A DNA stretch of 64,000 nucleotides from Termitomyces sp. T153. Taxonomy: Eukaryota; Basidiomycota; Agaricomycetes; Agaricales; Lyophyllaceae. Positions within the stretch are counted from its first letter, which is position 1, and every line of letters begins with the position of its first letter. The notes below the pieces were generated by a model. It did not search any database. It was not told the origin of the DNA and was given only the letters and a program-made list of their open reading frames with translations. This document shows positions 12,070 through 23,161 of the stretch, in pieces. The translations under genes were made by a program, and so were the position numbers. The stretch covers positions 82,797-146,796 of the forward strand of contig JACKQL020000113.1 of NCBI GenBank assembly GCA_018296165.2. The letters run 5' to 3'.

Positions 12070-13435
12070 ATGCTACTGTGGGTATAAAGTTGTGTAATCC
12101 TTATTGAAACTACTGACCAGGCATTGATTAACGCTCGCCTCAGTACTTCCTTCATATTCACTCTCACTCTCTTTTCTCATATTTTTACCCTTCTTTGTTT
12201 CCTCCCTCTCCCTCTCATAGCTCATGCCCTTATCCTCAACCAGCCCCAAGCAGGCCCGGGGTACATCGATATCATCTCATCCGGCACTGTGCTTGTTTCC
12301 TGGATTACACAACCCACCGACCCACCCTTCATTATGCTCGCAATACAGGATATTCGTACGCTTTATTGTCCGATGATTTGGAGTCATGTGAGTGCAGCAT
12401 TGGGAAATGTTACTGAGATGTTAGATACTATTGTTGGCAAGTGAGTACTTTGGTGCTTTTCGGTGTTTGAGTATGTGAAGGAAAATCTGATTGGGCTGGA
12501 TGTTGAATAGCCAAGCATATATGATAAAGGCTAGCCAGGCTGTGTGAGTGTGTAAAACAGTACTCTGGTTGACTTATTACGAATTATTATGTTTTCTAGG
12601 AATTCAACAACGGAAGCCATCCTCGCCTACAGCCCTCCATTCATAGTCAGTGCTGCAACGAGGTGAGGGATATATTATCATTTATATGTATATAAACTGC
12701 GACTTACCTTTTCTATCATCAATAACCTTGATCTAAGATCAACGCTGGCTCAGGCAAAGACGGCAAGCTTAAGGAAAATGGTCTCGTCAACTCAGACAGT
12801 GACTACAACTGATACCGTAGACGTCTACTCTACCCTTCCGACTGCGACAACTGCAAACAGTAATGGTGTGCTAGGCAAGGAAAGAAGCCCGACGACAACT
12901 ATAATAATTGCTTGCATCAGTGGACTGGTATTTTTGGCGTTGGTCGTTGGATTGGTATTGTGTTACCGACGACAAAAACGACAATGGAATGAAGCTCGGG
13001 CGCTTCAGATGGCAGCTGTGCCTTTTATGTATGATCCAGATTATACACAGCCTCCAAAAGAAAGGCATGGTGAGCTCAACGCCCTCACATCATCTCTTTC
13101 ATGAGCTGCTGTTGCTAACTTGAGTCATTGATCTAGGTTGCCTCGAGGAAACAATCAAGGACAAGACCATAGCGCAGAAACGACTCAGCTTATTTTCAAA
13201 GAATACGCAGCACCGGGGAAGATCTCAGAGTAGAGTTAACGTTAACTCACCCACTGAGTCTGTTTCAAGACTAAGACAACAGATAGAGGTGATGAGTGAG
13301 AGAGTTCGACATTTAGAAGCTCAGTCCAATATGAGGGACTTAGAGAGTTCTTTGTTGAGGTTGATTGGTAGAGAAAGGAGCCAGCTGCCACCAGGTTACT
13401 CAGTCATCATCGGTAGTGATGAGCAGAATGTTTGA
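12070..13435 (+). CDS. Single-pass membrane protein with secreted N-terminal domain and cytoplasmic coiled coil (copy B)
   Basis: Unidentified protein whose layout resembles fungal cell-surface sensors. A start at 12070 (MLLW), spliced at a GTATAAAG donor, leads to a hydrophobic leader ending PLPLIAHA, then LILNQPQAGPGYIDIISSG and a small extracellular domain (GTVLVSWIT, ALGNVTEMLDTIV, LAYSPPFIVSAATR). A Thr/Ser-rich stretch (TQTVTTTDTVDVYSTLP) precedes one transmembrane helix, TTTIIIACISGLVFLALVVG, and basic residues (CYRRQKRQ) that suggest a cytoplasmic tail. The tail carries a coiled coil (LRQQIEVMSERVRHLEAQ) and ends with DEQNV. About five short introns are needed. Degenerate relatives lie on both sides at 10273 and 13500, showing tandem duplication. 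Function and ligand are unknown. The start exon is the least certain part. Confidence 0.65.
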
Positions 13436-13499
13436 GTACATGTCGAGTTCATGTTAATGAAATCTGAAATTTTATGACCCGCACATTGACTCTAGTACG

Positions 13500-14154
13500 G
13501 CTTTGGATCTAATGTGTCGTGTGAGTATGGTCCCCAATACTAAACCAGTGACCTCTACCCCTTCGATAGAGTCACCCGTAGGTAACACCAGTGCAGACGT
13601 AGGGAAGAAGGGAAGCAAGACAAAAAGCCGTGATACTAGGTGGTTGTATTGGTGACAGGCTTGACTCAGAGTACTTTTGACATTGATTGTTGGATTGCTA
13701 TTGTGCTACCGGCGGAAGAAGCGGCAACATATTCAGGCTCAGGTGGCGCCTCTCGTGAGCGATGAGGATTATGGACAGCCTCCGGAAAAAGACGTGGCGA
13801 GTCAACCCACCTCTCTTGTAAACCGTTGACAAATTAATTTTGGTTGTCGTTCCGGCAGGTCGCACTATGAAAACAGGTTTGGGTTGAATCGTTAACTCGA
13901 ACAATAGACAGCAAAAGGGAAAATCTCAGGGTAGACGTTCAGAATTTGAACCTCAGCTCACACAAAAGGACGGAGACGATGAGGGAGAGGATTGTGCAGT
14001 TGGAGGCACAACTGAATTCCAGAAATTTGGAGTGTTTTTGTGAGGCTGCTTGGTATGAGAAAGAGCCAATTTCCACCAAATTATTCTCTCGCTGTTCCCA
14101 GTGGCAGAGAGAATGCTTGAGAATGAGACAATCGACTTTGAAGGCTCAGTGACT
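13500..14154 (+). pseudogene. Single-pass membrane protein family, copy C (5'-truncated)
   Basis: Begins just after copy B and lacks the secreted domain. It keeps the end of the transmembrane helix and the tail start (LIVGLLLCYRRKKRQ), followed by VAPLVSDEDYGQPPE, which parallels VPFMYDPDYTQPPK in copy B. A frame change then gives a coiled segment with RERIVQLEAQLNSRNLE, matching RVRHLEAQSNMRDLE in copy B. No start codon or signal peptide is present. This looks like a partial tandem duplicate. Confidence 0.6.
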
Positions 14155-14349
14155 CCACTAACCTAGGTTGGTAATAACCTAAAATATTGCAGACAAGTAC
14201 ACTAGGATATTGATTCATGGACTGGGAAATCAACAGAAGGCAATAGAAACAGGTGAGGGTAGAGTAGGAATTGTGAATCATGAGAATTTTCATCTGGTGA
14301 ATGGCAGAAAGCAGAGGTGGGACGAGAATCGGCATGCCTGCCGCCACAG

Positions 14350-14551
14350 TTGATACACTTAATAATAAAAGTTCAGCATGGGCCAGCTTGATCCACCTAA
14401 TAATAAAAGTTCAGCATGGGCCAGCTTGATCCACCTAATAATCAAAGTTCAGCATGGGCCAGCTTGATACACCTAATAATAAAAGTTCAGCATGGGCCAG
14501 CTTGATACACCTAATAATAAAAGTTCAGCATGGGCCAGCTTGATACATAAG
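14350..14551 (+). repeat. 38-bp minisatellite, five full units plus a partial one
   Basis: The unit runs from TTGATACACCTAATAATAAA to AAGTTCAGCATGGGCCAGC. Five consecutive 38-base units occupy 14350-14539, and a sixth stops after TTGATACA. Units differ at one or two positions (ACACTT, ATCCACC, AATCAAAG). Copy length is constant and there are no unique spacers, so this is not a CRISPR array. It lies between the membrane-protein array and an empty region. Confidence 0.95.
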
Positions 14552-15356
14552 CTACGCGTAGGTCTGGCGAATCCTGATCAATGGTCTTCAAGCTATTCGT
14601 TCTTGATAATCGCAATTCTACAGACGACTCCTGAAATGAAAGGTCAGGTCAGTACTGCTTTTCGTTGGCTCTTCGTTCATGTCCTGGTTCAAAACTCGTG
14701 TCGACTAATAAGCGTAAGTGGTTTAGACACACCTACTTGAACGGAATGTGCGACTAGTACTGTTACATCGTGTCGTTGCAAACTGGATGCTCGCTCGGGG
14801 TTCGAACTTTGAAGCGGCTGCTGAAATGCTCGCGTTCTTTGAACCTGACTGCCAAGACGGCTGCCTACGACTACGGCGACGACGATGACGATGACCTGTG
14901 CACTCCCCGCCATCGCCAGAAATTGTGTTAAAGGCACCTCGACCTCGCTATGGCCCGCCTCGGTCAAGTCGTAGTCGCTAGCCACGCCGCCTGCCCCTAC
15001 GCACCAATAGTAATGAACGCGGCCCCGCAGACCCTTACTCCACTGTGTAACCTCGCACGTCATGCGCCACGGACATTGTGCACACGCCTCTTGGATGGTC
15101 TCAACATTCTACAATCACGCATGGATCCATGCACGGCTGCTGCCGATATATAGGATGTCGGGCCATCGGACGAGAGGTAAGAATGTGTTCAAATCTACGG
15201 TACTGTCGGAGAAGAGGATGTGACGTCCTTTTTCTGTTCAGTCGTAGCTTTCCAACGGATACAATAGGTAGTCCTGAATAATTCAATCTATCATATACAC
15301 CTTTTACACAAAGTTTCATATACGAATTCTCACCAACGGCTGACATTGTTACCCTT
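14552..15356. other. Intergenic region, no gene supported
   Basis: Short overlapping open frames on both strands have no recognisable motif and no consistent splice signals. The stretch 14880-15060 is GC-rich with a GACGACGATGACGATGAC repeat. Confidence 0.35.
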
Positions 15357-15363
15357 TATAAAT
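15357..15363 (+). promoter_or_regulatory. TATA box of the small membrane protein gene
   Basis: TATAAAT, 32 bases before the ATG at 15395. The spacing is short for a fungal TATA element but possible with a very short leader. Confidence 0.4.
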
Positions 15364-15394
15364 TACCCTGCTGACCTCTCAAAAATATCACAGA

Positions 15395-15847
15395 ATGCCC
15401 TCTATGAACGCAAACACCCTACCCACCTCGCCTGAAGCCCGTATCCATCCCCTCCCCACCGCCCTACTCAAACTCCAACACTATATTTACCAAACCTATC
15501 TCTCACCCTCATCCCCCTACACCCAATCTTCCCTCTTCAAACAATACGCTCCCCTCACCATCCTCCTCACCATCTTCGTTCTCCCGCGCTTCATCGACCT
15601 CTCTACATCCACATCCATACTCCCCTTGCATATACTCGCCCACCTCCTCTTCGGCGCGTGCGCGGGACTCGTGGCGCTCAGAGTATTGATTTGGGTCGGC
15701 GCGAGGATGGTATGGGCTTTTTGTGAATTTGATCTAGGCGGTGCGAGAGAAAGGGAGAAGATACGTGGGGAGAGTCATCGTGCGGATGGAGAGATGGAGA
15801 TGGAGCTTACGCAGGGGAATCTTATTTTTGGCGGGCTGTTTGGGTGA
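15395..15847 (+). CDS. Small hypothetical membrane protein (150 aa, single exon)
   Basis: Intact single-exon frame from ATG MPSMNANTLPTSPEARIHPL to a stop after NLIFGGLFG. Two hydrophobic helices are visible: roughly residues 50-68 (YAPLTILLTIFVLPRFIDL) and residues 75-105 (LPLHILAHLLFGACAGLVAL onward), followed by a polar, charged tail. A 150-codon frame with strong C-ending codon bias in its first half supports real coding. I do not recognise the family. It may be an endomembrane protein. Confidence 0.6.
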   Translation: MPSMNANTLPTSPEARIHPLPTALLKLQHYIYQTYLSPSSPYTQSSLFKQYAPLTILLTIFVLPRFIDLSTSTSILPLHILAHLLFGACAGLVALRVLIWVGARMVWAFCEFDLGGAREREKIRGESHRADGEMEMELTQGNLIFGGLFG

Positions 15848-17159
15848 CTTCTGTCACTATGTCTTTTTCCTTTCTTTTCGAATCGTCCGTTGCCTCAATG
15901 TCTTGATATTCGATCCACTGTCCCTCTATACGTCTACATCGCTGCAGCGTACTACGTCAGTCAGACCTTAAATCATGCCGACTCCAAAGTATACGGTGGC
16001 TGACTCCTTTGAAAAGCAGGGTTCAAACACGATACATCCTCATTTCAGACTGACAGTATTGCTCCTTGTATGTATACATGGCCCAACTACCATCTACGCA
16101 AAAAATAGAAGAACAGGTGCCTGAGTATGTTTGTCAGTGCTCTAACGGAGGTACTTGCTGTCGTTCTCTATTATGACGCCACACCCGGTCTCGGTCCGCC
16201 CCGTTCTGGAGTCTAAACTATCAAAATCACCTAAAATCATCTAGGATTCTATACTAGCAAATCACATTTGACATATTTTCTCGAAATTTGATCACGATGG
16301 GTCTTCTGTGTCTTGTAAAATTTGACTCATACATCAGATCATCAAAAGTGATTGAGAAGCAAAAAACATAAAGAACTGTTTCGGACCCCCACTTGGATCG
16401 CGATCTACGTAGATATCAAAAAACTCTGTATGATCAGCAGATTATGCTCGATATACTTTGAGTTTGATAAGATGTTTTCTATGTTCGAGGACTATAGCCA
16501 CACATCCGTACCCATCCGAAGATTACAAACTGCGGGAGGTCCGATCTATTCCGGTGGGCCGTTTTAAATGTGGAAGCGCCGCACATATTGTATATCTATG
16601 CCTGTCCTCGCTTCGTGATGATACTTATTTTGTGGCAAACTCAAAGAACACACACACACAATGTCATCAGATACATCTTTTCTAAACGGCCAGCCAGGAC
16701 ACTATTATATTCACAGCTATCACTTTTGGGCCCCAAGCCCTCCGGTACGTACCCCAATTGTACTCTCGACACGCCCATTTCGCTTAAATCGATAGTCGAG
16801 ATAATTATTTACGATAGTCTCCTCTTAGTCAACTCCTAGGTCCGTCTGCCTCACAGATTTACTGAAACACCCGTGATCTCAGCTAGAATTCTGCCTGCGT
16901 TCCAAAATCGACCCACGGTGTTTTTCGCGAAGTGCGTGAATATTTTTCCATCGCCGACGGTCTACCCCACGACTACGTTTAGCTGATCTTACAAAATGCA
17001 CTGGAATCCGGAAAAATATACAGTCCGTAAAGAGGGGGTCGGTTAATCCTTAACTCGGCGCGCAGTTTAGAGTGTTCCTGGTAAAGGTAGAAAGCTTCAA
17101 GTGTTGACTGACTATCATAGTATTAGTACTTCCAAAGTTAACGTTTCTTTCTGTGATGA
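15848..17159. other. Gene-poor region
   Basis: About 1.3 kb with short open frames only. An ACACACACACA microsatellite lies near 16650. No RNA gene or repeat family is recognised. Confidence 0.4.
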
Positions 17160-17227
17160 AAGTTTTACCTCGGTACTTCCCTCGATACTTCGCAAGTTTT
17201 ACCTCGGTACTTCCCTCGATACTTCGC
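17160..17227 (+). repeat. Perfect 34-bp direct tandem repeat, two units
   Basis: AAGTTTTACCTCGGTACTTC followed by CCTCGATACTTCGC occurs twice in a row without a mismatch. Each unit contains the internal near-repeat CGGTACTTCC / CGATACTTCG. Perfect identity implies a recent slippage or duplication. Confidence 0.9.
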
Positions 17228-18365
17228 CTTCCCGTCCCTCGGGTGGCTTCCTGCGTTAGAGAAAATGCACGTATTTAATTCTACTCGAAAAGAGGATGAC
17301 ATCGTAGTCGTGATGCCTACATTACCCAATTCGCAAAACTTGATTCTGGATGCCGAACATCTGTATCTAGAGGACGTAGAGAACTCGAACCTGAAATCAA
17401 AGAATGCTAACATCGGACCCATTCTGTTTGATGAGGATTGTATCAAACGACCACTAGCATCATGCGTGACACGGAAGATAAGATACCTGTCGCTCAGTTC
17501 TGAGCCAACCAAGAACCTTAACCGAAAACCTCAGCCAAAAAAACTTGACAAAAAGCCCTGACCCTTCTAGACAAGTTTTTTCCTGTCCTCTGAGAAGTGA
17601 AAAGCTGTCACAGGAACAAAGTGTGACACATGTGTCGCACTTTGCCGAAATGTGTCGCACATTTACATATGGCCGATTGAATTTCAAGATCACATTGCAT
17701 TGTTTCTGTATGTATGTATCTACCAGGTTGGTCCCGCTTATCCAGCTATGAGATATCGAAGACTACTGCGACTGGAAATACTGTTAACTTCAGATGTTTC
17801 AATAAGGTAGACTCTTTTCTAATTTGCTGCATTGTGAAGCACCCGTTTACTCTTGACCCTTTTTATCGTTGTACAGATGGCAAGGTTTTGGCTCATCTTG
17901 GAGTAAAATTGGATGGAAATTTTATAATCGTACAAATCGTGTGTAACTTAACGTCGCGTATCTGTGGTCTACCAGTTGCCCCTTCTCATATATATATCGC
18001 GAGAAGAGTAAAACTGTCGTGTTGAAATTTTTCGAAATATACAAAGCATGAACAGATAAGTAAACACTGTAATCATAGAAAGGTCATAGGGCTATCAGCT
18101 CGAGTCGACATCAAGTACGACATTTTCGAATCAGCGGTATCAAGTATATGCGTGTATGTGATGAGTTGAGGAATGGAGGATTTCGTAGATATGGATGACA
18201 ACTTTCAAACGAGACCAAGCTCGTAGTTGCACATATCGCAGTCAATATGTCAGATGTCATCAAGATCATTGACGTGAAAGAAACGAAAAAAAAACGAAGA
18301 CGGCCCTAGCGTTGTTAACTAGCGCATCCTAGCAACAGCAACAGGGATGGCGAACTAGCGCCGAA
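17228..18365. other. Region without a supported gene
   Basis: A 98-codon plus frame starts at 17265 (MHVFNSTRKEDD) but has no recognisable domain or neighbouring exon. Around 17620-17660 the motif TGTGTCGCAC is repeated twice, close to a CACATGTG palindrome. The right end should contain the terminator of the AA14 gene. Confidence 0.35.
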
Positions 18366-20385
18366 TTACCATGATGTGGAGTCGATTCGCGGACCGCGGC
18401 GATGACGGCGACGGTGTATTGCGATGCCGCGTTTCGTGGAGGAGCGTGTGCCATTCGAATGTGAGTCCGAACGATGATGGCAGTGGCCTGAGCTCAACCC
18501 ACCTGATGCAGGGGGCAAAACTTGAGTCGCAACGGCAGCGGGAGGCCTGATGGATGCAGTCGATGTGGTGGTGGTCGTCCTGGTTGTGGTAGGTCCTGAT
18601 ACAACTGCAGAGTTGGTGGCCATGCTAGTGGGTAGAATCGCGGATGTGGAGCTGGTATCCATCGATACAGATACAGAGCTGGCGGGCATCGATACAGAGC
18701 TGGCGGGCATCGATACAGAGCTGGCGGGCATCGATACAGAGCTGGCGGTTATTGATAGTACAGAGCTCGTGGCTTTGGGTCCCAGTCCAGATACAGAAGG
18801 AATAGCCTGAGAACCCGAACCTGAGCTTGAATCAGTTGGGTAGCCCTGTGAGGGTGGAGCGAAGATGTCGTTCTGAGCACCTAGATACGGTACATCGGGT
18901 TAATAGCAACCTCTTAAGTTTATGTTCTGAGCGCCTACCATCGAAAAACCCGAGCTTCTGGCTGTACGCGGGCGACTTCGGATTTCCTGAGAAGTCGTAG
19001 CCAGACACATGGACGTTGTTCCCATCAAGCTGGTTCCAGTAGATCATCTGCTTGGCACCTTTGGTGCACTTAGAGGCGTCACCCTCACACCAAACGGGCG
19101 GTTTGGCGACAGCGACGGGCGCCATGGAGGTTGCTCCAGTAACTTTGCATCGGAAGCCTTGGTGGTAGATGTTCGGCTGGCCGCAACTAGGATTGAAAGT
19201 ACGTCTATTAAGAGGCGGAGGAAGATTGAGCTGAACAGAATAAAACGTACCCGTTGGGGACCCAGCCCCACTATGTATAAGAGTGAATATTTTATCAATA
19301 TGTTTTCGGCGGAGTTGAAATGCTTACTGCACAGATACAACCACCAGGAGGACACGCAGGAAGGGCGGAGGGAACAGCGTAAGAAGTGAGACGCTTCCAG
19401 GGAGTGCTAGATGTGACAAAGTTAGACTAGACGACTACTTTTGTAATAAATTTGAAACGTACTGATACCGAACACTGAACACAACCAGATTCTCAGGGGT
19501 CACCTTAGAAAGATCCGACTTATTGTGTTGTCAGTTCGCGAAATAACAACCAACTGGGTAGGAAACACTGTCAAAAACGTACGAACCTGGTAAGAAATAG
19601 CGAACGCCGTTCCAGCTGCCATGGTCTCGTTCTGGGTGTGGACTATATAAACAAGACATATAGGTAAATCTGGATGAGAATCGAGGTTGATTGTACGAAG
19701 ACACGCACTGTTCGGGTCCGTTATGCAATCATCACTTCCGTGCTACAAAAATCAGATTCATTCAAATGGATTCAAAAGAAACATACGAAAGCATCGGTGT
19801 GCGGCTGACCATCTACCCAATCACTGATGTATTGACCATCATACGAAAGGGTCGTTGTAGCACGGTTGGAGGCGATCTCGACAGTGAACTCCTTACCAGC
19901 TGGACTTTGAAAGCAGTCAATATGGATACTGGGAATGACATTAATCCCTCCCGGACTGAACTTACAGCTCTAGGAATTGGCCTTCAGGAGGAGGAAATTG
20001 ATCGCACTGCGTTTTCGAAGTGAAGTGGGTCAGTATGTATATCTTGATCGGGCGCACACAAGATGCCAGTTTCGGTTACGACTTACTCCGTCAACGTGAT
20101 GGACTTCCAACAATAAATATGAATGATTACCTGTAATGAAGAGCAAAAAAACTTACACCACCATAGACTCTTAGGGAGCATGTACAACGGCGTCACAGGT
20201 GCACTAGCGTTCTCATCGTCGGCCGTTTGAGGCCCCTGGAACTGTGCTCAGCAACGTAGAAAATCGTCAAGCATAGAATTTCGACGAACATTCCGACAAT
20301 ACATGCCGTCGTTCCATGCCGCCAGATGGGCATTCGTTAACACAGCGTAGAGGGCGAAAGTGAGAATGAACGAAAGGGAAAACAT
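18366..20385 (-). CDS. AA14 lytic polysaccharide monooxygenase, secreted
   Basis: Copper enzyme family first described as active on xylan coating cellulose. The start at 20385 gives a signal peptide ending LYAVLTNA, followed directly by [11 protein letters not shown], so the mature protein begins with the His of the copper brace. Further family blocks lie in later exons: FHHVDG with the expected second His region, [58 protein letters not shown], then CICA / WGWVPNG / [40 protein letters not shown] and [20 protein letters not shown]. The C-terminal third is Ser/Thr-rich with a short repeat (ASSVSMP), as in AA14 proteins with a long tail, and ends in a basic stretch ([11 protein letters not shown]). 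About eight short introns are inferred. No CBM is visible. Confidence 0.9.
18668..18748 (-). repeat. 21-bp coding repeat in the AA14 tail
   Basis: The unit CTGGCGGGCATCGATACAGA plus one base is repeated about four times. On the coding strand it encodes ASSVSMP units. Being 21 bp (7 codons), length changes keep the frame. This part would form an extended, probably O-glycosylated linker. Confidence 0.85.
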
Positions 20386-20602
20386 TTTGGTAATTTAGAA
20401 ATGAATAAAGGATAGTGATAGGTAAAGATAGTGGGTGCTTTGTTATAAGAAAGCAGAAAGCCAGACTCTTTGGGGGAGAGGGGAGAGGGGAGAGGGGGAG
20501 TGGAGCGGGTGGAGTTCGTTATGGGAAAGGATAGATGAGGGTAGATATACATAGCAGGTGGAAAAGTAACCAAGGTCTAGGCGCGAAGAGAACGTGGGTT
20601 GC
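20386..20602 (-). promoter_or_regulatory. Promoter region of the AA14 gene with a pyrimidine tract
   Basis: On the coding strand a run of CCCCTCTCC units (20473-20500) lies about 100 bases before the start codon. CT-rich tracts are common core-promoter elements in filamentous fungi. No TATA box stands out. Confidence 0.4.
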
Positions 20603-21600
20603 CAGGCACCGGTGGCGATTGAGCATGAGAACCATCAAATCCCAGTAGTTTATATGACCTTGGCATTCATCCCTGAAAGAGTCATCACCACGTTTTCATC
20701 GATATTTGCGCCAGAAATTTTATCAAGTTCGTCGTACACGAGAACTTCATTGAAACTCGATGGAATCACTTTTTGCATGGTTTCAATCAACAATATCTGT
20801 TTCGATAGAAGTAAAATTTACGATCGTCTGGTCAGTATTGTGGCGTTGAAATCATCTTACATACGTTCGCAGTGTCCCTAACGATGATACCACCAACCCT
20901 GATCTTCAATGGAACATGCATTCATTCGGGGCTTGATGATGATTTACTATTAGAAGCACGAAACGAGGCAATCCTTATTACCTGAGTCCTTTTCCCTTTA
21001 ATCAGTCATACTATAGGTATCTTTGTCATGCTAAGAATGTACTTAGGAGATGAATGTACATACGAACCGGCATTTTGGCACGGTGTATAACCTACACCAC
21101 ACAACTGCCAACATGTTTGGAAACAACAGAATACAAATCGACAATTGGACGTAACATGGCACGACGAGAATGCCGTACTTCTTCTGGACCTGTCAAGGTC
21201 ATCTGACGTGTCAGTTAAAGCCAAGGTTTGAATATTTGAACTTGATCTTACCTTTCATAGTTGCTCCATAGTTGCTCATACGTCGCGATAAGAGTGTCCT
21301 TGGATGCCCGGGTGGCCCATTCATCCGGATACAAACCTTCCAAGAGTCTATCTCCAAGACAACGTATCAACAAAATTACGAATAATAATGAGACGATGAG
21401 CCGACAGATCGGTTAGGAAGATTCGAGAAGCCCATACGAAAGCTAGTATAGCAGATTCATGTGACAGGTTTTATGGTAGCTGAGGACAGGAGGTATACGA
21501 GCAGCAGAAAATTTGGTGGTGAGGTCAGCAGCTCTTTGAATGTCCACACCAAGGAATAAGATGACTCTGTTGACTTGAGATGCCATTTTTGTAGGCATTG
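20603..21600 (-). CDS. Unidentified multi-exon gene
   Basis: Coding character is visible in several blocks in the expected order. A start near 21582 gives MASQVNRVILFLGVDIQRAA and AADLTTKFSAARIPP. Next comes RLLEGLYPDEWATRASKDTL continuing to YEQLWSNYER (about 21260-21350). Then PEEVRHSRRAMLRPIVDLYS and VVSKHVGSCVV (about 21110-21200), KIRVGGIIVRDTANV (about 20880-20930) and LLIETMQKVIPSSFNEVLVY, DELDKISGANIDEN (about 20680-20860), ending MNAKVI. Short introns with GTAAGN donors separate them, but I could not make every join keep frame. I do not recognise the family. It lies upstream of the AA14 gene on the same strand. It may be a real gene or a recently decayed one. Confidence 0.4.
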
Positions 21601-22210
21601 TCGCAGTAAGTGTCGAAAAATAAGGTCCTGCCGCGGCCCGCGGGCGGGATAGCGCTATAGATAAGATAAGATCCGTCCCTCCACTGGCAATAAGTCCTTG
21701 CCAGTGGCAAGTAAGCATCCAGACGGCGCAGTGACCTAACATCCAACTGTGTAATTGACAAATTTGGACACAGTCGGACTACTTAGTTGCCATGAGGACG
21801 AGTGGAAATAGGTTGATGAACCGAAAAGCCCGTTCTATAATGACCCATATGGTTTTGAAAATTGATACAATACTTAAAATCCTGCTAGTGCTCGCCAGGC
21901 TTTACTCACACTGGCAACACACAAATTTTGATGGAAAGTCTGAACATGAAAGGAATTGGGAAAATCCTGAGAGGATTTCGTCTGCAGTAGGTATAAGTTG
22001 ATACATGAAAACGACCAGTAGCAGTTCACAAATCACAATATACCACGTATGACCGTGATAGCCAACTGGTGAATTAAATCCATTTTGTTTCTTTTGTTGG
22101 TGGTCTTTATCATGCGTCCTTGGTGCATTCTTGGGACATCCTCAAAAGTTAGCCCCCATGCAACTTGATCCTCTTCGAAGATAAAAATAATTACTTGTTA
22201 TCTATTCAGA

Positions 22211-23161
22211 TCACTTTGGTATCGGAACGAGGCAGGGTGTGGCAAAGAAGATGACGGAAAGTATCTCTGGTAGGGCGAACAAGGGGTACCACAGGTGCTC
22301 GTTGTTCTGTTTTGAAACGTTGCCTACGGTGGCTATGGCAAATGCTTCACGTACAAGGAGCAGCGCTGCGATTAGGCATGAAATGTATGCACCATGTTTA
22401 CTTCCCAAAGTATCTGTTTCAGAAGTTCTGAACCCAACCTTGCCTTTGAACAAAAGTCAGTCACCGATATTAGGTATATGTGTCAATGCTTGATGTCTTT
22501 TTACCTTCGGTGAGAGCCAATCGTATTGTGTGGGCTGCAAGCACAGCAGTCAGAACGAGAAATATGATGGAGCTGGCCATTCTATAGACTTTGCCGTTCT
22601 GAGGGTCGCTACTGCTTGCTTTCGAGGAACCGATGATACCAAGAACGACCGCCGCCAACATAATTACCTTGAATATTGTACGATATTGTGTTAAGCGCAG
22701 GACACTCCGTTCAGGGGGTGCATCCAGGAGCGACCACCTGAAGGATAAAAATCAGCTATAGCCTATATTGGCGAATTGTCGAAGGGGTGTAACGTACCTG
22801 TCGAGCACAAGAGTATAGGCCGAATACAGGAGAGCGAAAAATCCGACGCCGAAGAGCACTGAATTAGCAATATAGAGACTGAGATTTTCTCCCGCGGATT
22901 CTGATCCAGCTAGGACGGCACGAATGGTAAAAGCAGCGATGCGTACTACGTGTGCTTCGATCAACCTCGGCATAAAAACAACAGATTTCTAGTTGGCTTA
23001 CTGCAGCAGAAGAATGATAAGACGATGAACACATAAGTTGGCCGCCCGATAGACTGGCGTACGAACCATACAAACAAAGGGAAGTATGCTACTGCAAAGA
23101 CGGCTGCTGGAGCTACAGATTCTACACCAAGTATCTTGGCATAGTTGATCTTGGTAGACAT
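22211..23161 (-). CDS. DUF7702 multi-pass membrane protein
   Basis: Membrane protein of about seven helices from a family common in Basidiomycota; role unknown. The start at 23161 gives MSTKINYAKILGVESVAPAA and the first helices (AVAYFPLFVWFVRQS, YVFIVLSFFCC). Exon 2 continues VRIAAFTIRAVLAGSESAGE, a family hallmark, then SVLFGVGFFALLYSAYTLVL. Later exons hold MLAAVVLGIIGSSKASSSD, VYRMASSIIFLVLTAVLAAH and, last, LIAALLLVREAFAIATVGN and NNEHLWYPLFALPEILSVIF, again typical of the family. Three to four short introns are needed. It lies beside, and on the same strand as, an unidentified gene. Confidence 0.8.

Noticed and set aside
14350..14551. Possible CRISPR array
   Set aside because: The units are directly adjacent with no unique spacers, and the organism is a eukaryote; it is a minisatellite.
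14689..15346. Several overlapping frames of 65-125 codons on both strands
   Set aside because: They overlap each other in a GC-rich stretch, and none has a domain or splice structure.
17265..17561. 98-codon plus frame (MHVFNSTRKEDD...)
   Set aside because: Starts with ATG but has no recognisable domain, splice partner or promoter; below the level at which I would call a gene.
18550..18810. Plus-strand frame with repeated ELAGIDT units
   Set aside because: Antisense reading of the AA14 tail repeat.
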